DNA from: Pontibacter diazotrophicus
Lineage (GTDB): Bacteria > Bacteroidota > Bacteroidia > Cytophagales > Hymenobacteraceae
Direction of reading: 5' to 3'
Assembly (NCBI RefSeq): GCF_003367245.1
Contig: NZ_QRGR01000001.1
Span: 248,001 to 312,000, forward strand
DNA length: 64,000 nucleotides
This document shows positions 1 through 6,757 of this stretch, piece by piece (position 1 is the stretch's first letter; the number at the start of each line of letters is the position of its first letter). The notes beneath the pieces were generated by a model that saw only the letters and a list, made by a program, of their open reading frames with translations, was not told where the DNA came from and searched no databases. A program made the position numbers and the translations under genes.

Positions 1-206
1 ACATTGTGCCCGGCAGGTATGCGGCTGAGTTCCGGAAGCTGTTCCGGGAACTGGCGCTGAAGGAGAATGTTTCCTTTATTCCCTTCTTGCTGGAGGGCGT
101 GGTAGGCAACCGTTACCTGAACCTGCCGGATGGGGTACACCCGAACGCAGAGGGACAGAAGGTGCTGGCACAGCATACCTGGAAGGTGCTGAAAGATCTG
201 CTTTAA
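1..206 (+). CDS. SGNH/GDSL esterase, arylesterase TesA-like (C-terminal part)
   Basis: Only the last ~68 codons lie in the window; the frame is open to the left edge. The tail carries the family's block V, LPDGVHPNAEGQ, in which the Asp and His complete the Ser-Asp-His triad, followed by a short C-terminal helix. The preceding VPFLLEGV-like stretch (FIPFLLEGVVG) also matches TesA-type arylesterase / acyl-CoA thioesterase I / lysophospholipase L1. The Ser and oxyanion blocks lie outside the window. Such enzymes are usually periplasmic. It ends in a convergent hairpin shared with the next gene. The family call is firm, the substrate is unknown. Confidence 0.85.
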   Translation, partial: IVPGRYAAEFRKLFRELALKENVSFIPFLLEGVVGNRYLNLPDGVHPNAEGQKVLAQHTWKVLKDLL

Positions 207-215
207 CATGTATTT

Positions 216-259
216 TAAGAACAGCAATGGCGAGACTACGCTCGCCATTGCTGTTCTTA
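216..259. terminator. bidirectional terminator hairpin between convergent genes
   Basis: A perfect 19-bp inverted repeat (216-234 and 241-259) with a 6-base loop (actacg) begins 10 bases after the esterase stop. A/T tracts flank both arms, so it can end transcription from the esterase (+) and the DUF4142 gene (-). Confidence 0.85.
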
Positions 260-271
260 TTATGGTTTCTG

Positions 272-907
272 TTAGTTACCAATTCGAGCCCCGGAGCCCT
301 CTTCCTCTCTGTCTCTGACACCGGTCGGTGTGTCGTAGCCCTGCATAAAATCCTGAGATTTTGCCTGTTCCATTTGTGCCTGAAGTTCTTTGCGGGTATC
401 GCGCGCCCAGATGCTGAACGCCGTTGCATCTGATTCTTCGACATCTTTCAGTGTATTGTCAAACTCATTTATCGCTTTCTGCTGCGCATCCGCCAGTTCT
501 TCCCAGTATTTTTCATCAAACTCAGTGACTGCAGTGTTCTGTAATTCCTCTACGTGTTCCGCCTGTTCGTCATTCAGTTCCAGCGGCAATGTAACATTAT
601 ACTGCTGCGCCATTTCCCGTAGCTGTGCCTGTTTGTCGCTGTACCAGTCCATCAGCCGTTGTCCGTACACCCGCACGCCTTCGGTGTTGCCATGCTCGGT
701 AGCCAGGCGGCCCAGTTCCATCTGTAGCATGTTGTTTCGGGCAGCATATACCATCAGTTCCTGTTTTTCTTCGGTTATCGCAGTGTCAGGGGCTACTACT
801 GGTGTTCCGGTGGCTGCGGTATTTTGCTGATCATTTGTTCCAGAGTCGCAGGAGGCGAAGGTGAGTACCCCTCCCAGAAAAGCGACGGCAAGTATCATCT
901 TTTTCAT
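272..907 (-). CDS. DUF4142-family lipoprotein
   Basis: 211 aa. A lipoprotein signal peptide ends in the lipobox FASC with Cys20, so the mature protein is probably membrane anchored in the periplasm or outer membrane. A Thr/Ala/Pro-poor linker follows, then a mostly helical domain (about residues 48-185) with the DUF4142 pattern: a conserved MLQMELG.LA segment, the VR.YGQ.LM.WYSDKQAQL helix and a second long helical pair. Members of this family are common in Bacteroidota and soil bacteria and resemble ferritin-like bundles, but no function is established. The acidic C-terminal tail (REEEGSGARIGN) falls outside the domain. It is monocistronic, facing the esterase. Confidence 0.85.
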   Translation of the reverse strand: MKKMILAVAFLGGVLTFASCDSGTNDQQNTAATGTPVVAPDTAITEEKQELMVYAARNNMLQMELGRLATEHGNTEGVRVYGQRLMDWYSDKQAQLREMAQQYNVTLPLELNDEQAEHVEELQNTAVTEFDEKYWEELADAQQKAINEFDNTLKDVEESDATAFSIWARDTRKELQAQMEQAKSQDFMQGYDTPTGVRDREEEGSGARIGN

Positions 908-1300
908 AGTGTATCGTTTCTTTAAGTAGAATTACATGTATATACCTTTTGCATACGAAACTACCGAAATTTGTTTTCTGCATAGCAACATAGCATGAAA
1001 GAGGGCAGGTGCCTTGAATGGGCGCAAAGGAAAACTTTTACATAAAATATCCCCTTACATATACATAAGGAAGCAAAGTCATGCATTTTCTTATGTTAGG
1101 GCTATAAGTTCTACAGTAAACCGAAAATTGATGTAGTAACTATTCGTATGTCTTAATGCTGTGCCTCTTTTTTTGGCCGCTTGTTCTAGATTGCATTATG
1201 CCTGCCAGATAGTTGGATGATCGAAGATTGTATTTAGGGCTGTAACCCAAAGACTTTTAGCAGTTAAATTACAATGCGTTCGGTGGCGCAGGTTTATAAA
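908..1300. other. intergenic region, no gene seen
   Basis: About 390 bases upstream of the DUF4142 gene and downstream of the stress-protein gene. I see no supportable ORF, tRNA or repeat. A GGGTTACA on the minus strand near 1244-1251 lacks the partner element found in the sigma-regulon promoters at 5.5-6.3 kb. Confidence 0.6.
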
Positions 1301-1330
1301 AAAAGCCTGCCCTTCTACAGGCAGGCTTTT
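1301..1330 (-). terminator. terminator of the stress-protein gene
   Basis: An 11-bp perfect stem (1301-1311 / 1320-1330) with an 8-base loop is followed, reading the minus strand, by a run of Ts. It lies 20 bases past the stop of the gene at 1350-1883. Confidence 0.85.
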
Positions 1331-1349
1331 CTTTCATTTATTTTATCTA

Positions 1350-1883
1350 CTAATAATAGATGTGTTCACCTCTGTTTTTCTGGAAGTGTGTCTCGAAGTA
1401 ACGTGCATCTTCAGCGTTGTGAGGTCTGAAACCAAGCACGATGTTACCTTCTTTAACACCCGATTCGTACACTTTAGCACGCTCTTCAGGTATACCAGCA
1501 CCTACTAAGGCACCAATCAAGCCACCTGTAAGACCACCCGCACCCGCACCGGCAAGACCTGCTGCCAGCGGGCCAGCAACTACCAGTCCTAAGCCTGGAA
1601 TTGCCACAGAAGTACCAATAGCGGCCACGGCTCCTACGATAGCACCTAATGTACCACCAATTGCTGAACCAGCACCCGTACCTTCAAGAGACTTGTTGCC
1701 AAGCTCTGTGGTATCTTCTCTGTCTTCGTCACTGAAATGGCGCTTACGAGCGTCATCCGACATCACTACATTTATATCATCTTTATCATACCCACGTGCT
1801 CTCAATTCTTCATAGGCAGTTTCCGCGCTTGCTCTGTCAGGAAACATTGCGGTCATCATACCTGCATCATCTGTTCTGTTCAT
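1350..1883 (-). CDS. general stress protein 17M-like (YflT-type) with Gly-rich hydrophobic core
   Basis: 177 aa. Residues 10-50 match the heat-induced/general-stress 17M-like domain: a Phe-x-Asp-Arg start, an AE.AYEELRARGY helix and the strand DINVVMSD. Residues ~68-130 are a Gly/Ala-rich hydrophobic stretch with small-residue repeats, likely membrane inserting, followed by a short domain with an EG.IVLGFRPH-like strand typical of the family's repeat. No signal peptide is visible. Homologues are stress-induced in Bacillus and common in desiccation-tolerant bacteria; the molecular role is unknown. Its fasciclin and DUF4142 neighbours suggest an envelope/stress neighbourhood. It has its own terminator. 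Confidence 0.8.
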   Translation of the reverse strand: MNRTDDAGMMTAMFPDRASAETAYEELRARGYDKDDINVVMSDDARKRHFSDEDREDTTELGNKSLEGTGAGSAIGGTLGAIVGAVAAIGTSVAIPGLGLVVAGPLAAGLAGAGAGGLTGGLIGALVGAGIPEERAKVYESGVKEGNIVLGFRPHNAEDARYFETHFQKNRGEHIYY

Positions 1884-2009
1884 AGTCTTTTTCTTTATAG
1901 TTCATTTAATAGTTCGTAAGGCAGCAAAGGCTTATTTATAAGTTTTCCCTGCCCCTAGTCTTAACGGTGCCAGACAACTATGGGTTACATTCTGGAGTTT
2001 AGCCTTGCG

Positions 2010-2657
2010 CTAGTCGTTGCTGTTCTGAGGTGGAATAAGCACTCTGTCCACCACGTGCACGATTCCGTTGGAAGCCTGTACATCGGGAGTGATCACTTTC
2101 GCACCGCCCACCGTTATAGCAGAGCCATTTTTGGTTACAACCACTTCATCACCTTGTGCTGTTACCATAGGCATGTTATCCTGCATCTCTGCTGAGCTTA
2201 TCCTGTTGGGGAGCACGTGTGCCTGTATTATCCGCGTTAACTCCATCTTACTGGCAGGGTCTTTCAAGCTTTCGATAGTACCTGCCGGAAGAGCGTCAAA
2301 AGCCTCATTTGTCGGTGCAAAAACAGTATAAGGGGCAGGGCTTTCTAAGATTGTAACTAAGTCGGAGGCACGTATCAGCTCCAGAAAAGTAGATAGATTG
2401 GGGTTTTGCTGCACCAGCGCCACAATGTTCATATTGCGGCCAATCGTGTTATCAGCCGACACAGTATTGTTACCCGTGCGCTCCGCCGACATGTCTGTAT
2501 CCGGATCCATTGGGTCCTGCGAGCCAGACGCGTCTTCTGTGACCTGGGTTTCTACTGCTGTGCCTGTGATGGTTGTGCCAGTTTCTGAGCCGGCACAACC
2601 ATAGCTAAAGACAGCTGTTGCAGCTATCAATATTGAATGTTGGACTGTTATTTTCAT
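2010..2657 (-). CDS. fasciclin-domain lipoprotein (copy 1)
   Basis: 215 aa. A signal peptide with lipobox SYGC (Cys21) is followed by a ~50-residue Ser/Thr/Asp-rich linker and one fasciclin (FAS1, beta-Ig-H3) domain at ~75-211. Diagnostic motifs are TVFAPTNEAF (H1-like), the AHVLPN.ISS segment and the closing NGIVHVVDRVL.P (H2-like). FAS1 proteins are cell-surface or secreted and often take part in adhesion. The next gene downstream in coding orientation (2916-3656) is a paralogue with the same architecture. No terminator hairpin stands out after its stop. Confidence 0.9.
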   Translation of the reverse strand: MKITVQHSILIAATAVFSYGCAGSETGTTITGTAVETQVTEDASGSQDPMDPDTDMSAERTGNNTVSADNTIGRNMNIVALVQQNPNLSTFLELIRASDLVTILESPAPYTVFAPTNEAFDALPAGTIESLKDPASKMELTRIIQAHVLPNRISSAEMQDNMPMVTAQGDEVVVTKNGSAITVGGAKVITPDVQASNGIVHVVDRVLIPPQNSND

Positions 2658-2847
2658 AGAGCTTGTTGTATTGTGGTTTTATAAAATGACCAAACATATC
2701 TGTCTTCATTCCGTTTCTGCCGCTGGATTTAGTGCTGTGAAGAGGGAGCTGCAAAAGGAATATGTACAAGTTATATGTGGCTTGTAAAAGGCTTTCTCAC
2801 GGTTACAGTTTCGCTTCGTCTCCGGAATCAAAACACATAGAGGGTAA

Positions 2848-2887
2848 AAAAGAAAAGCTCTTCCTGTGTAGGAAGAGCTTTTCTTTT
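2848..2887 (-). terminator. terminator of fasciclin gene copy 2
   Basis: A 17-bp inverted repeat (2848-2864 / 2871-2887) with a 6-base loop (tgtgta) is flanked by A and T tracts. It sits 29 bases past the stop of the gene at 2916-3656. Confidence 0.85.
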
Positions 2888-2915
2888 TAGTCTGTCAATT
2901 TCAATTTGTTAAGGA

Positions 2916-3656
2916 TTAGTATCCCATACGAGTGTCTTCAACAGCAACCTGGTCTGGTAAAATAACACTATCCACTACATGGATATAACCGTTAGAGGCT
3001 TCTATATTGTTTTTTACAATGTTAGCACCACCAATAGCAACGTTAGTACCATTCATGGTCACGTCTATCGGGATATAACGGTCTTCAGTAAACTGAATTC
3101 GCTGCGTAGTGTTAAACTGCGCTGAACTCACTTTGCTTGGCAGCACATGTGCCTGTAATACCCGCATTAAATTGGCTCTGTTATCAGGACCTATCAGCAT
3201 TTCCAACTGTTGTCTGTCCATGTTGGCAAAGGCTTCATTTGTAGGCGCAAAAAGGGTTGCTTGATCCAGACGCTCTATATCCTGTACCATACCAGCTTGC
3301 TCAATCAGTGTTACAAAAGTAGTAAGGTTAGGGCTTCTTCTGGCTAAGTCCATAAGCTGATACTGCTCAGTATCGTCGATGTCATCAAACATGTCGCCAA
3401 CCGAAACAGGGTTTTCTAAAGGGAGAGTGGCAACTTCTATTGTCGCGACCGGAGCTACTATTTCTCTTTCTATCACCAGAGAGCGCATAGCGTTTTCTTC
3501 TGTGTCAGCAGCGGTTCCTGCCATAGACTGCGTTTCGCTCATGGTTGCTGATGTGTCCATAGCGGTGGTATCATCCATAGTAGTCGTGTCAGAACCAGCG
3601 CAACCGAACATCATTACTGCGGCAAATGCCATAGGTATTATCGTTTTCTTTTTCAT
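2916..3656 (-). CDS. fasciclin-domain lipoprotein (copy 2)
   Basis: 246 aa from the ATG at 3656. An upstream in-frame ATG at 3689 would put 11 polar residues before a perfect signal peptide, so the inner start is preferred. The lipobox is MFGC (Cys19). A long Thr/Met/Asp/Ala-rich linker (~20-100) leads to one FAS1 domain with LTTFVTLIEQAGM, TLFAPTNEAFA, AHVLPSKVSS and NGYIHVVDSVILP. It is clearly paralogous to the protein at 2010-2657, with a longer linker. Probable surface or periplasmic adhesion or matrix role, inferred from the family. It has its own terminator. Confidence 0.9.
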   Translation of the reverse strand: MKKKTIIPMAFAAVMMFGCAGSDTTTMDDTTAMDTSATMSETQSMAGTAADTEENAMRSLVIEREIVAPVATIEVATLPLENPVSVGDMFDDIDDTEQYQLMDLARRSPNLTTFVTLIEQAGMVQDIERLDQATLFAPTNEAFANMDRQQLEMLIGPDNRANLMRVLQAHVLPSKVSSAQFNTTQRIQFTEDRYIPIDVTMNGTNVAIGGANIVKNNIEASNGYIHVVDSVILPDQVAVEDTRMGY

Positions 3657-3827
3657 AGTTATCAGGTTTTTAAGTTCAGAGATATACAATCTTCATTGAT
3701 CGTTCATCTATATTAACTTATTATTATAACTGATTTTAAAAGAAAATGTTAAGCCTTGGGGGTTGAATTTAGTCACCTGTAGCACCTTGTTTTTGAGTTA
3801 TGCTAAAGGGTTACAGGGTTTTACGAA

Positions 3828-4919
3828 TTAATTATACACCTTCACTACAAAAACGTAGTCTTTAAGCTTTTTAAGTTGCTGTGGTCTGTTCTGGCCTGAA
3901 AGTGCATTTTTTTGTGGTAGAGTTAATGCGATAGCCGCCGAGGTATCTGTTTGCGGTAACTCATTGATCATCTGCAGTAGATAAGCTGATTTAATGGCGA
4001 AGGCAGCCCCTTCCTGCCCGGCTTGCTTGCCACTGATAACGCCTATCAGGTTGCCCTTGTCGTCGAGCAAAGGTCCTCCGCTATTGCCCGGGTTAAGCGG
4101 TATAGATATCTGGTAAGCCGTTGTATCGCCCTCAAAACCGCTGGCGGAGCTTAACGAACCTTCTCCAAACACGATGTCTTCGCGTGGGTAACCTAAGGTA
4201 TATACTTTCTCTCCTAAGTCAGATTCTGCTGTTTTAAAAGTGTAAGGCAGCTTACCAAAGGTTGTGAACGCAGGGTCAGAAACTTTCAGGATGGAAAGGT
4301 CGTGAATCTGGTCGCGGTACACTTCTACTACTTTATACTTCTGCCCGGCCTCGTTCTCGATCAGCACAGAATCAGCACCTTCTACTACGTGAGAGCTGGT
4401 AACGAGATACCCGTCCGCGTTAATGGCAAAGCCTGTGCCGCTGAAGGCAGCAGGACGCGGGGCCGGTTTCGTGGCATCGTTGATGCCGTTGATGATGGCC
4501 GTTTGTGTTTTCTTCAGGAGCTCTACTTCGCGGCGAAGTTCTACGTAATGGGCGGTTTGCTGCCGCACCGGGGCTTTCAGTTGTTGTACACTCCAGAGCG
4601 TGCCGAACACAGAAAGCAAAGATACGCTGGCGGCAACAGCAACTGTTTGCACATGGCGGTTCCAGAAGACTTTCCATGGAGCCGGCGTGGCCACAGCGGT
4701 TTCGTCTTCCATTTCTGAATGAATGAGGTTCAGTTGCTGCTTTAGTGACTGGCGCTGGCCAAAGCTGCGCATGGTGTGCAGCAGTTTCCTGTGCTCACGC
4801 ACCTGCTCTGCCAGGCGCGGATCCGTACGCAGCAGCACTTCAAAAGCTGCCCTTTCATCGGCAGCCATCTCATTGTTCAGGTAGCTCTCAATTTGCTCGT
4901 AAGCGCGGTACTCTAACAT
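3828..4919 (-). CDS. membrane-anchored trypsin-like (S1C) serine protease with anti-sigma-like N-terminus
   Basis: 363 aa. Residues 1-50 (ESYLNNEMAADERAAFE..L..DP.LAEQV) match the helical N-terminus of Bacteroidota anti-sigma factors. A single transmembrane segment lies at ~91-113, then a short coiled coil (~118-142), then a trypsin-like domain (~158-320) with the full triad His177 (SSHVV), Asp207 (HDLSIL) and Ser280 (GNSGGP). No PDZ domain follows. The topology puts the N-terminus in the cytoplasm and the protease in the periplasm. The gene starts 47 bases after the sigma-factor stop, on the same strand, so the two are probably co-transcribed. Inference: an anti-sigma/sensor protease for that sigma factor. 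Alternatively it is a DegS-like protease whose N-terminus only resembles anti-sigma proteins. Confidence 0.8.
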   Translation of the reverse strand: MLEYRAYEQIESYLNNEMAADERAAFEVLLRTDPRLAEQVREHRKLLHTMRSFGQRQSLKQQLNLIHSEMEDETAVATPAPWKVFWNRHVQTVAVAASVSLLSVFGTLWSVQQLKAPVRQQTAHYVELRREVELLKKTQTAIINGINDATKPAPRPAAFSGTGFAINADGYLVTSSHVVEGADSVLIENEAGQKYKVVEVYRDQIHDLSILKVSDPAFTTFGKLPYTFKTAESDLGEKVYTLGYPREDIVFGEGSLSSASGFEGDTTAYQISIPLNPGNSGGPLLDDKGNLIGVISGKQAGQEGAAFAIKSAYLLQMINELPQTDTSAAIALTLPQKNALSGQNRPQQLKKLKDYVFVVKVYN

Positions 4920-4966
4920 TGTTGTTTTTTCTGTGGCCTTGTGCAGGCCTTTTAAAGCTAACCCTT

Positions 4967-5548
4967 TTATACCTCGGGTTTATAGGTGGCAAAAAATAGT
5001 TTCTTCAGGCGTTGCAGGCATTTATACTTCTGGTTTTTGGCTGTATCGGAGTTGGTATAGCCAAACTTCTCCGTAATCACCTGCATGTTCTGCATCCTGA
5101 TGTAATAGTCCTCCAGTAAAGAGCGGCAGGGTTCTCCCAGTTGCTCAAGAGACTCACCCATGATGCCAAACTGCCTTTCCTGCTCTTCGTGGTGTTGCGT
5201 GTCTTCCTCTACAGGTAAAAAAGACTCCGAATCCTCCATCTTTACGGCGTATCGTCCTTTTTCTGCCAGCCGTTTCAGCCATAGCCTGCGACATACCGAG
5301 TACAGGTAAGTTTTTATCTGGCAGCTCAACTCCAGTGTATTCCCCTTTATTTTCTCATAGAACACGATGACGCCTTCCTGGTAAATGTCTTTCGCCTCGT
5401 CGTCAGTTCCGCTGTTACTCAGAATAAAATGGGAAATCATCGGGAAATAAAGTTTGTATAGGTAAGCCAACGCTCTTTCGTCGTCGCGCCGAATGCCCTC
5501 CAGAATCGCCTCATCCGTCTCATACAAACTCTTCTTCATTCCAATCAA
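4967..5548 (-). CDS. ECF-type RNA polymerase sigma factor
   Basis: 193 aa. The sigma-70 region 2 lies at ~25-95 (ALAYLYKLYFPMI, the EAKDIYQEGVIVFYEKI helix, and the YLYSVCRRLW segment of regions 2.3-2.4). Region 4 lies at ~125-190 (LEQLGEPCRSLLEDYYI, then a helix-turn-helix with ITEKFGYTNSDTAKNQKYKCLQRLKK). No extra domain. The start may be 5548 or the second Met at 5539. It heads an apparent two-gene operon with the anti-sigma-like protease and is divergent from the small lipoprotein genes. Its own upstream region carries the same two-part motif as theirs, which suggests autoregulation. Confidence 0.9.
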   Translation of the reverse strand: MIGMKKSLYETDEAILEGIRRDDERALAYLYKLYFPMISHFILSNSGTDDEAKDIYQEGVIVFYEKIKGNTLELSCQIKTYLYSVCRRLWLKRLAEKGRYAVKMEDSESFLPVEEDTQHHEEQERQFGIMGESLEQLGEPCRSLLEDYYIRMQNMQVITEKFGYTNSDTAKNQKYKCLQRLKKLFFATYKPEV

Positions 5549-5550
5549 TT

Positions 5551-5579
5551 TTAATACGTTTAGGGGCGCAATGTAACCC
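5551..5579 (-). promoter_or_regulatory. putative ECF promoter of the sigma-factor operon
   Basis: Reading the minus strand, GGGTTACA (5579-5572), 15 bases, then TATTAA (5556-5551). Spacing and both elements match the promoters of the two divergent lipoprotein genes. The -10-like element is only a few bases from the ATG at 5548, so the transcript would be almost leaderless or start at the inner ATG at 5539. Confidence 0.6.
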
Positions 5580-5614
5580 TCTGAAAAAATATTTTTTAAT
5601 TTTTTTAAAAAGGC

Positions 5615-5644
5615 GGGTTACCTGTGGCCTGTTTCGGTATGAAG
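5615..5644 (+). promoter_or_regulatory. putative ECF promoter of lipoprotein gene 1
   Basis: GGGTTACC (5615-5622), 15 bases, TATGAAG (5638-5644), about 39 bases before the ATG. It is the same architecture as at 6273-6302 and 5579-5551. An A/T-rich stretch (5584-5610) precedes it, as an UP-like element would. Confidence 0.65.
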
Positions 5645-5682
5645 TTAAAATCGAAACCAAAACACTTAATCACAAACACAAA

Positions 5683-5898
5683 ATGAAAAATCTATTTAAA
5701 TTCGCTTTCGTAGCTCTTGCCCTTACTGCTTTCACTGCTTGCAACGAAGAAGCTGCAACAACTGAAACTGAAGCTGTAGAAACTGAAGTTGTTACAGAAG
5801 AAGAAGTAGCTCCAGTTACTGAAGAAACTGTAGTTGAAGATACTACTGCTACTGTAGTTGAAGAAACTCCAGCTACTGAGACTCCAGCTGCTCAGTAA
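5683..5898 (+). CDS. small acidic lipoprotein (tandem copy 1)
   Basis: 71 aa. A clear lipoprotein signal peptide with lipobox FTAC (Cys20) is followed by a 51-residue low-complexity tail of Glu, Thr, Val, Ala and Pro, with no aromatic or basic residue. The tail is expected to be disordered and strongly negative. I recognise no family. The first ~80 coding bases differ from copy 2 (6343-6579) at only two silent positions, so duplication or gene conversion was recent. It has its own promoter and terminator. Its position next to a sigma/anti-sigma pair and its shared promoter motif make it a likely regulon member, perhaps an abundant envelope-stress lipoprotein. Function unknown. Confidence 0.8.
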   Translation: MKNLFKFAFVALALTAFTACNEEAATTETEAVETEVVTEEEVAPVTEETVVEDTTATVVEETPATETPAAQ

Positions 5899-5940
5899 TC
5901 TAAGCAAGAACTACAGCGTATAGCTTATAGTTCTAAAGCA

Positions 5941-5980
5941 TACAGAGAGGCCCCATGCAACAGCGTGGGGCCTCTCTGTA
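5941..5980 (+). terminator. terminator of lipoprotein gene 1
   Basis: A 15-bp perfect stem (5941-5955 / 5966-5980), loop tgcaacagcg, then TTTT. The loop is identical to that of the terminator at 6625-6662, while two stem base pairs differ by compensating changes. Confidence 0.9.
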
Positions 5981-6272
5981 TTTTCTCCCCTTGCTGAAGT
6001 GCCTCCTTTCTGCCTCCATACGTTCTCCTTCTACAACTTTATCGCAAGGAACTGCATGGCTTCAGAAGCCTTACTTAACTGCCGTATTAACAGCTGCATA
6101 AAATAAGGGAAGGCTAAGGTTAAAAACAAAGTAACCCCTGTTGCAGTAAGTATTTTTACCTCCCGCGATAATTTATTTATTGCTATAACCAATTGGTTTA
6201 TTGAGTTTTATGTATGGCCATGATTCTGTATCTGGCCCTTTATAAAATATTTTTAATTTTTTTCTAAAAGCC

Positions 6273-6302
6273 GGGTTACCTAAATCCAGTTTCAGTATGA
6301 AG
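6273..6302 (+). promoter_or_regulatory. putative ECF promoter of lipoprotein gene 2
   Basis: GGGTTACC (6273-6280), 15 bases, TATGAAG (6296-6302), about 40 bases before the ATG. The 15-base spacer differs from copy 1 in most of its first half, while both boxes are conserved. An A/T-rich tract precedes it. The region between 5981 and 6272 holds no gene that I can support. Confidence 0.65.
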
Positions 6303-6342
6303 TTAAAATCGAAGCCAAAATCACTTAATCACAAACACAAAA

Positions 6343-6579
6343 ATGAAAAATTTATTCAAATTCGCTTTCGTAGCTCTTGCCCTTACTGCTTTCACTGCTT
6401 GCAACGAAGAAGCTGCAACAACTGAGTCTGAAGCTGTTGAGACTGAAGTAGTAACAGAGGAAGAAGTAGTTACTGAAGAAGTAGCTCCAGCTACTGAAGA
6501 AGTTGTAGTTGACTCAACTGTTGTTGAAGAGGCTCCTGCTACTGATGTTCCAGCTACTGAAGCTCCAGCTGCTCACTAA
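6343..6579 (+). CDS. small acidic lipoprotein (tandem copy 2)
   Basis: 78 aa, a paralogue of the protein at 5683-5898: the signal peptide and lipobox (Cys20) are the same, and the tail is longer, with an extra Val-Thr-Glu-Glu unit and repeated Ala-Pro-Ala-Thr-Glu motifs. The tail diverges by in-frame gain and loss of short Glu/Val/Thr units, as expected of a repeat-prone disordered segment. It has its own promoter and hairpin terminator, so each copy is an independent transcription unit. Function unknown; probably the same as copy 1. Confidence 0.8.
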   Translation: MKNLFKFAFVALALTAFTACNEEAATTESEAVETEVVTEEEVVTEEVAPATEEVVVDSTVVEEAPATDVPATEAPAAH

Positions 6580-6624
6580 TTTAAGCAGGAACTACAGCGC
6601 GATTAGCATATAGTTCTAAAACAC

Positions 6625-6662
6625 ACAGAAGGGCCCCATGCAACAGCGTGGGGCCCTTCTGT
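6625..6662 (+). terminator. terminator of lipoprotein gene 2
   Basis: A 14-bp perfect stem (6625-6638 / 6649-6662), loop tgcaacagcg, followed by TTT. It is homologous to 5941-5980 with two compensatory base-pair swaps. Confidence 0.9.
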
Positions 6663-6757
6663 TTTATCTGAATATCTGCAAGCGCCTTTTATACCCTTAG
6701 TTTCAAAAAGGATGGTAACACATTACCCACCTCTTTCTGAAACTATAGCTAATCATC

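Noticed and set aside
1244-1251. GGGTTACA on the minus strand upstream of the stress-protein stop side
   Set aside because: The sequence 15 bases on is TTCGAT, not TATNAA, and it points toward no gene start.
3809-3838. GGGTTACA followed by ATTATACA reading the + strand, within the end of the anti-sigma/protease gene
   Set aside because: The second box is two bases off the spacing seen in the three real candidates, and no gene follows in that direction.
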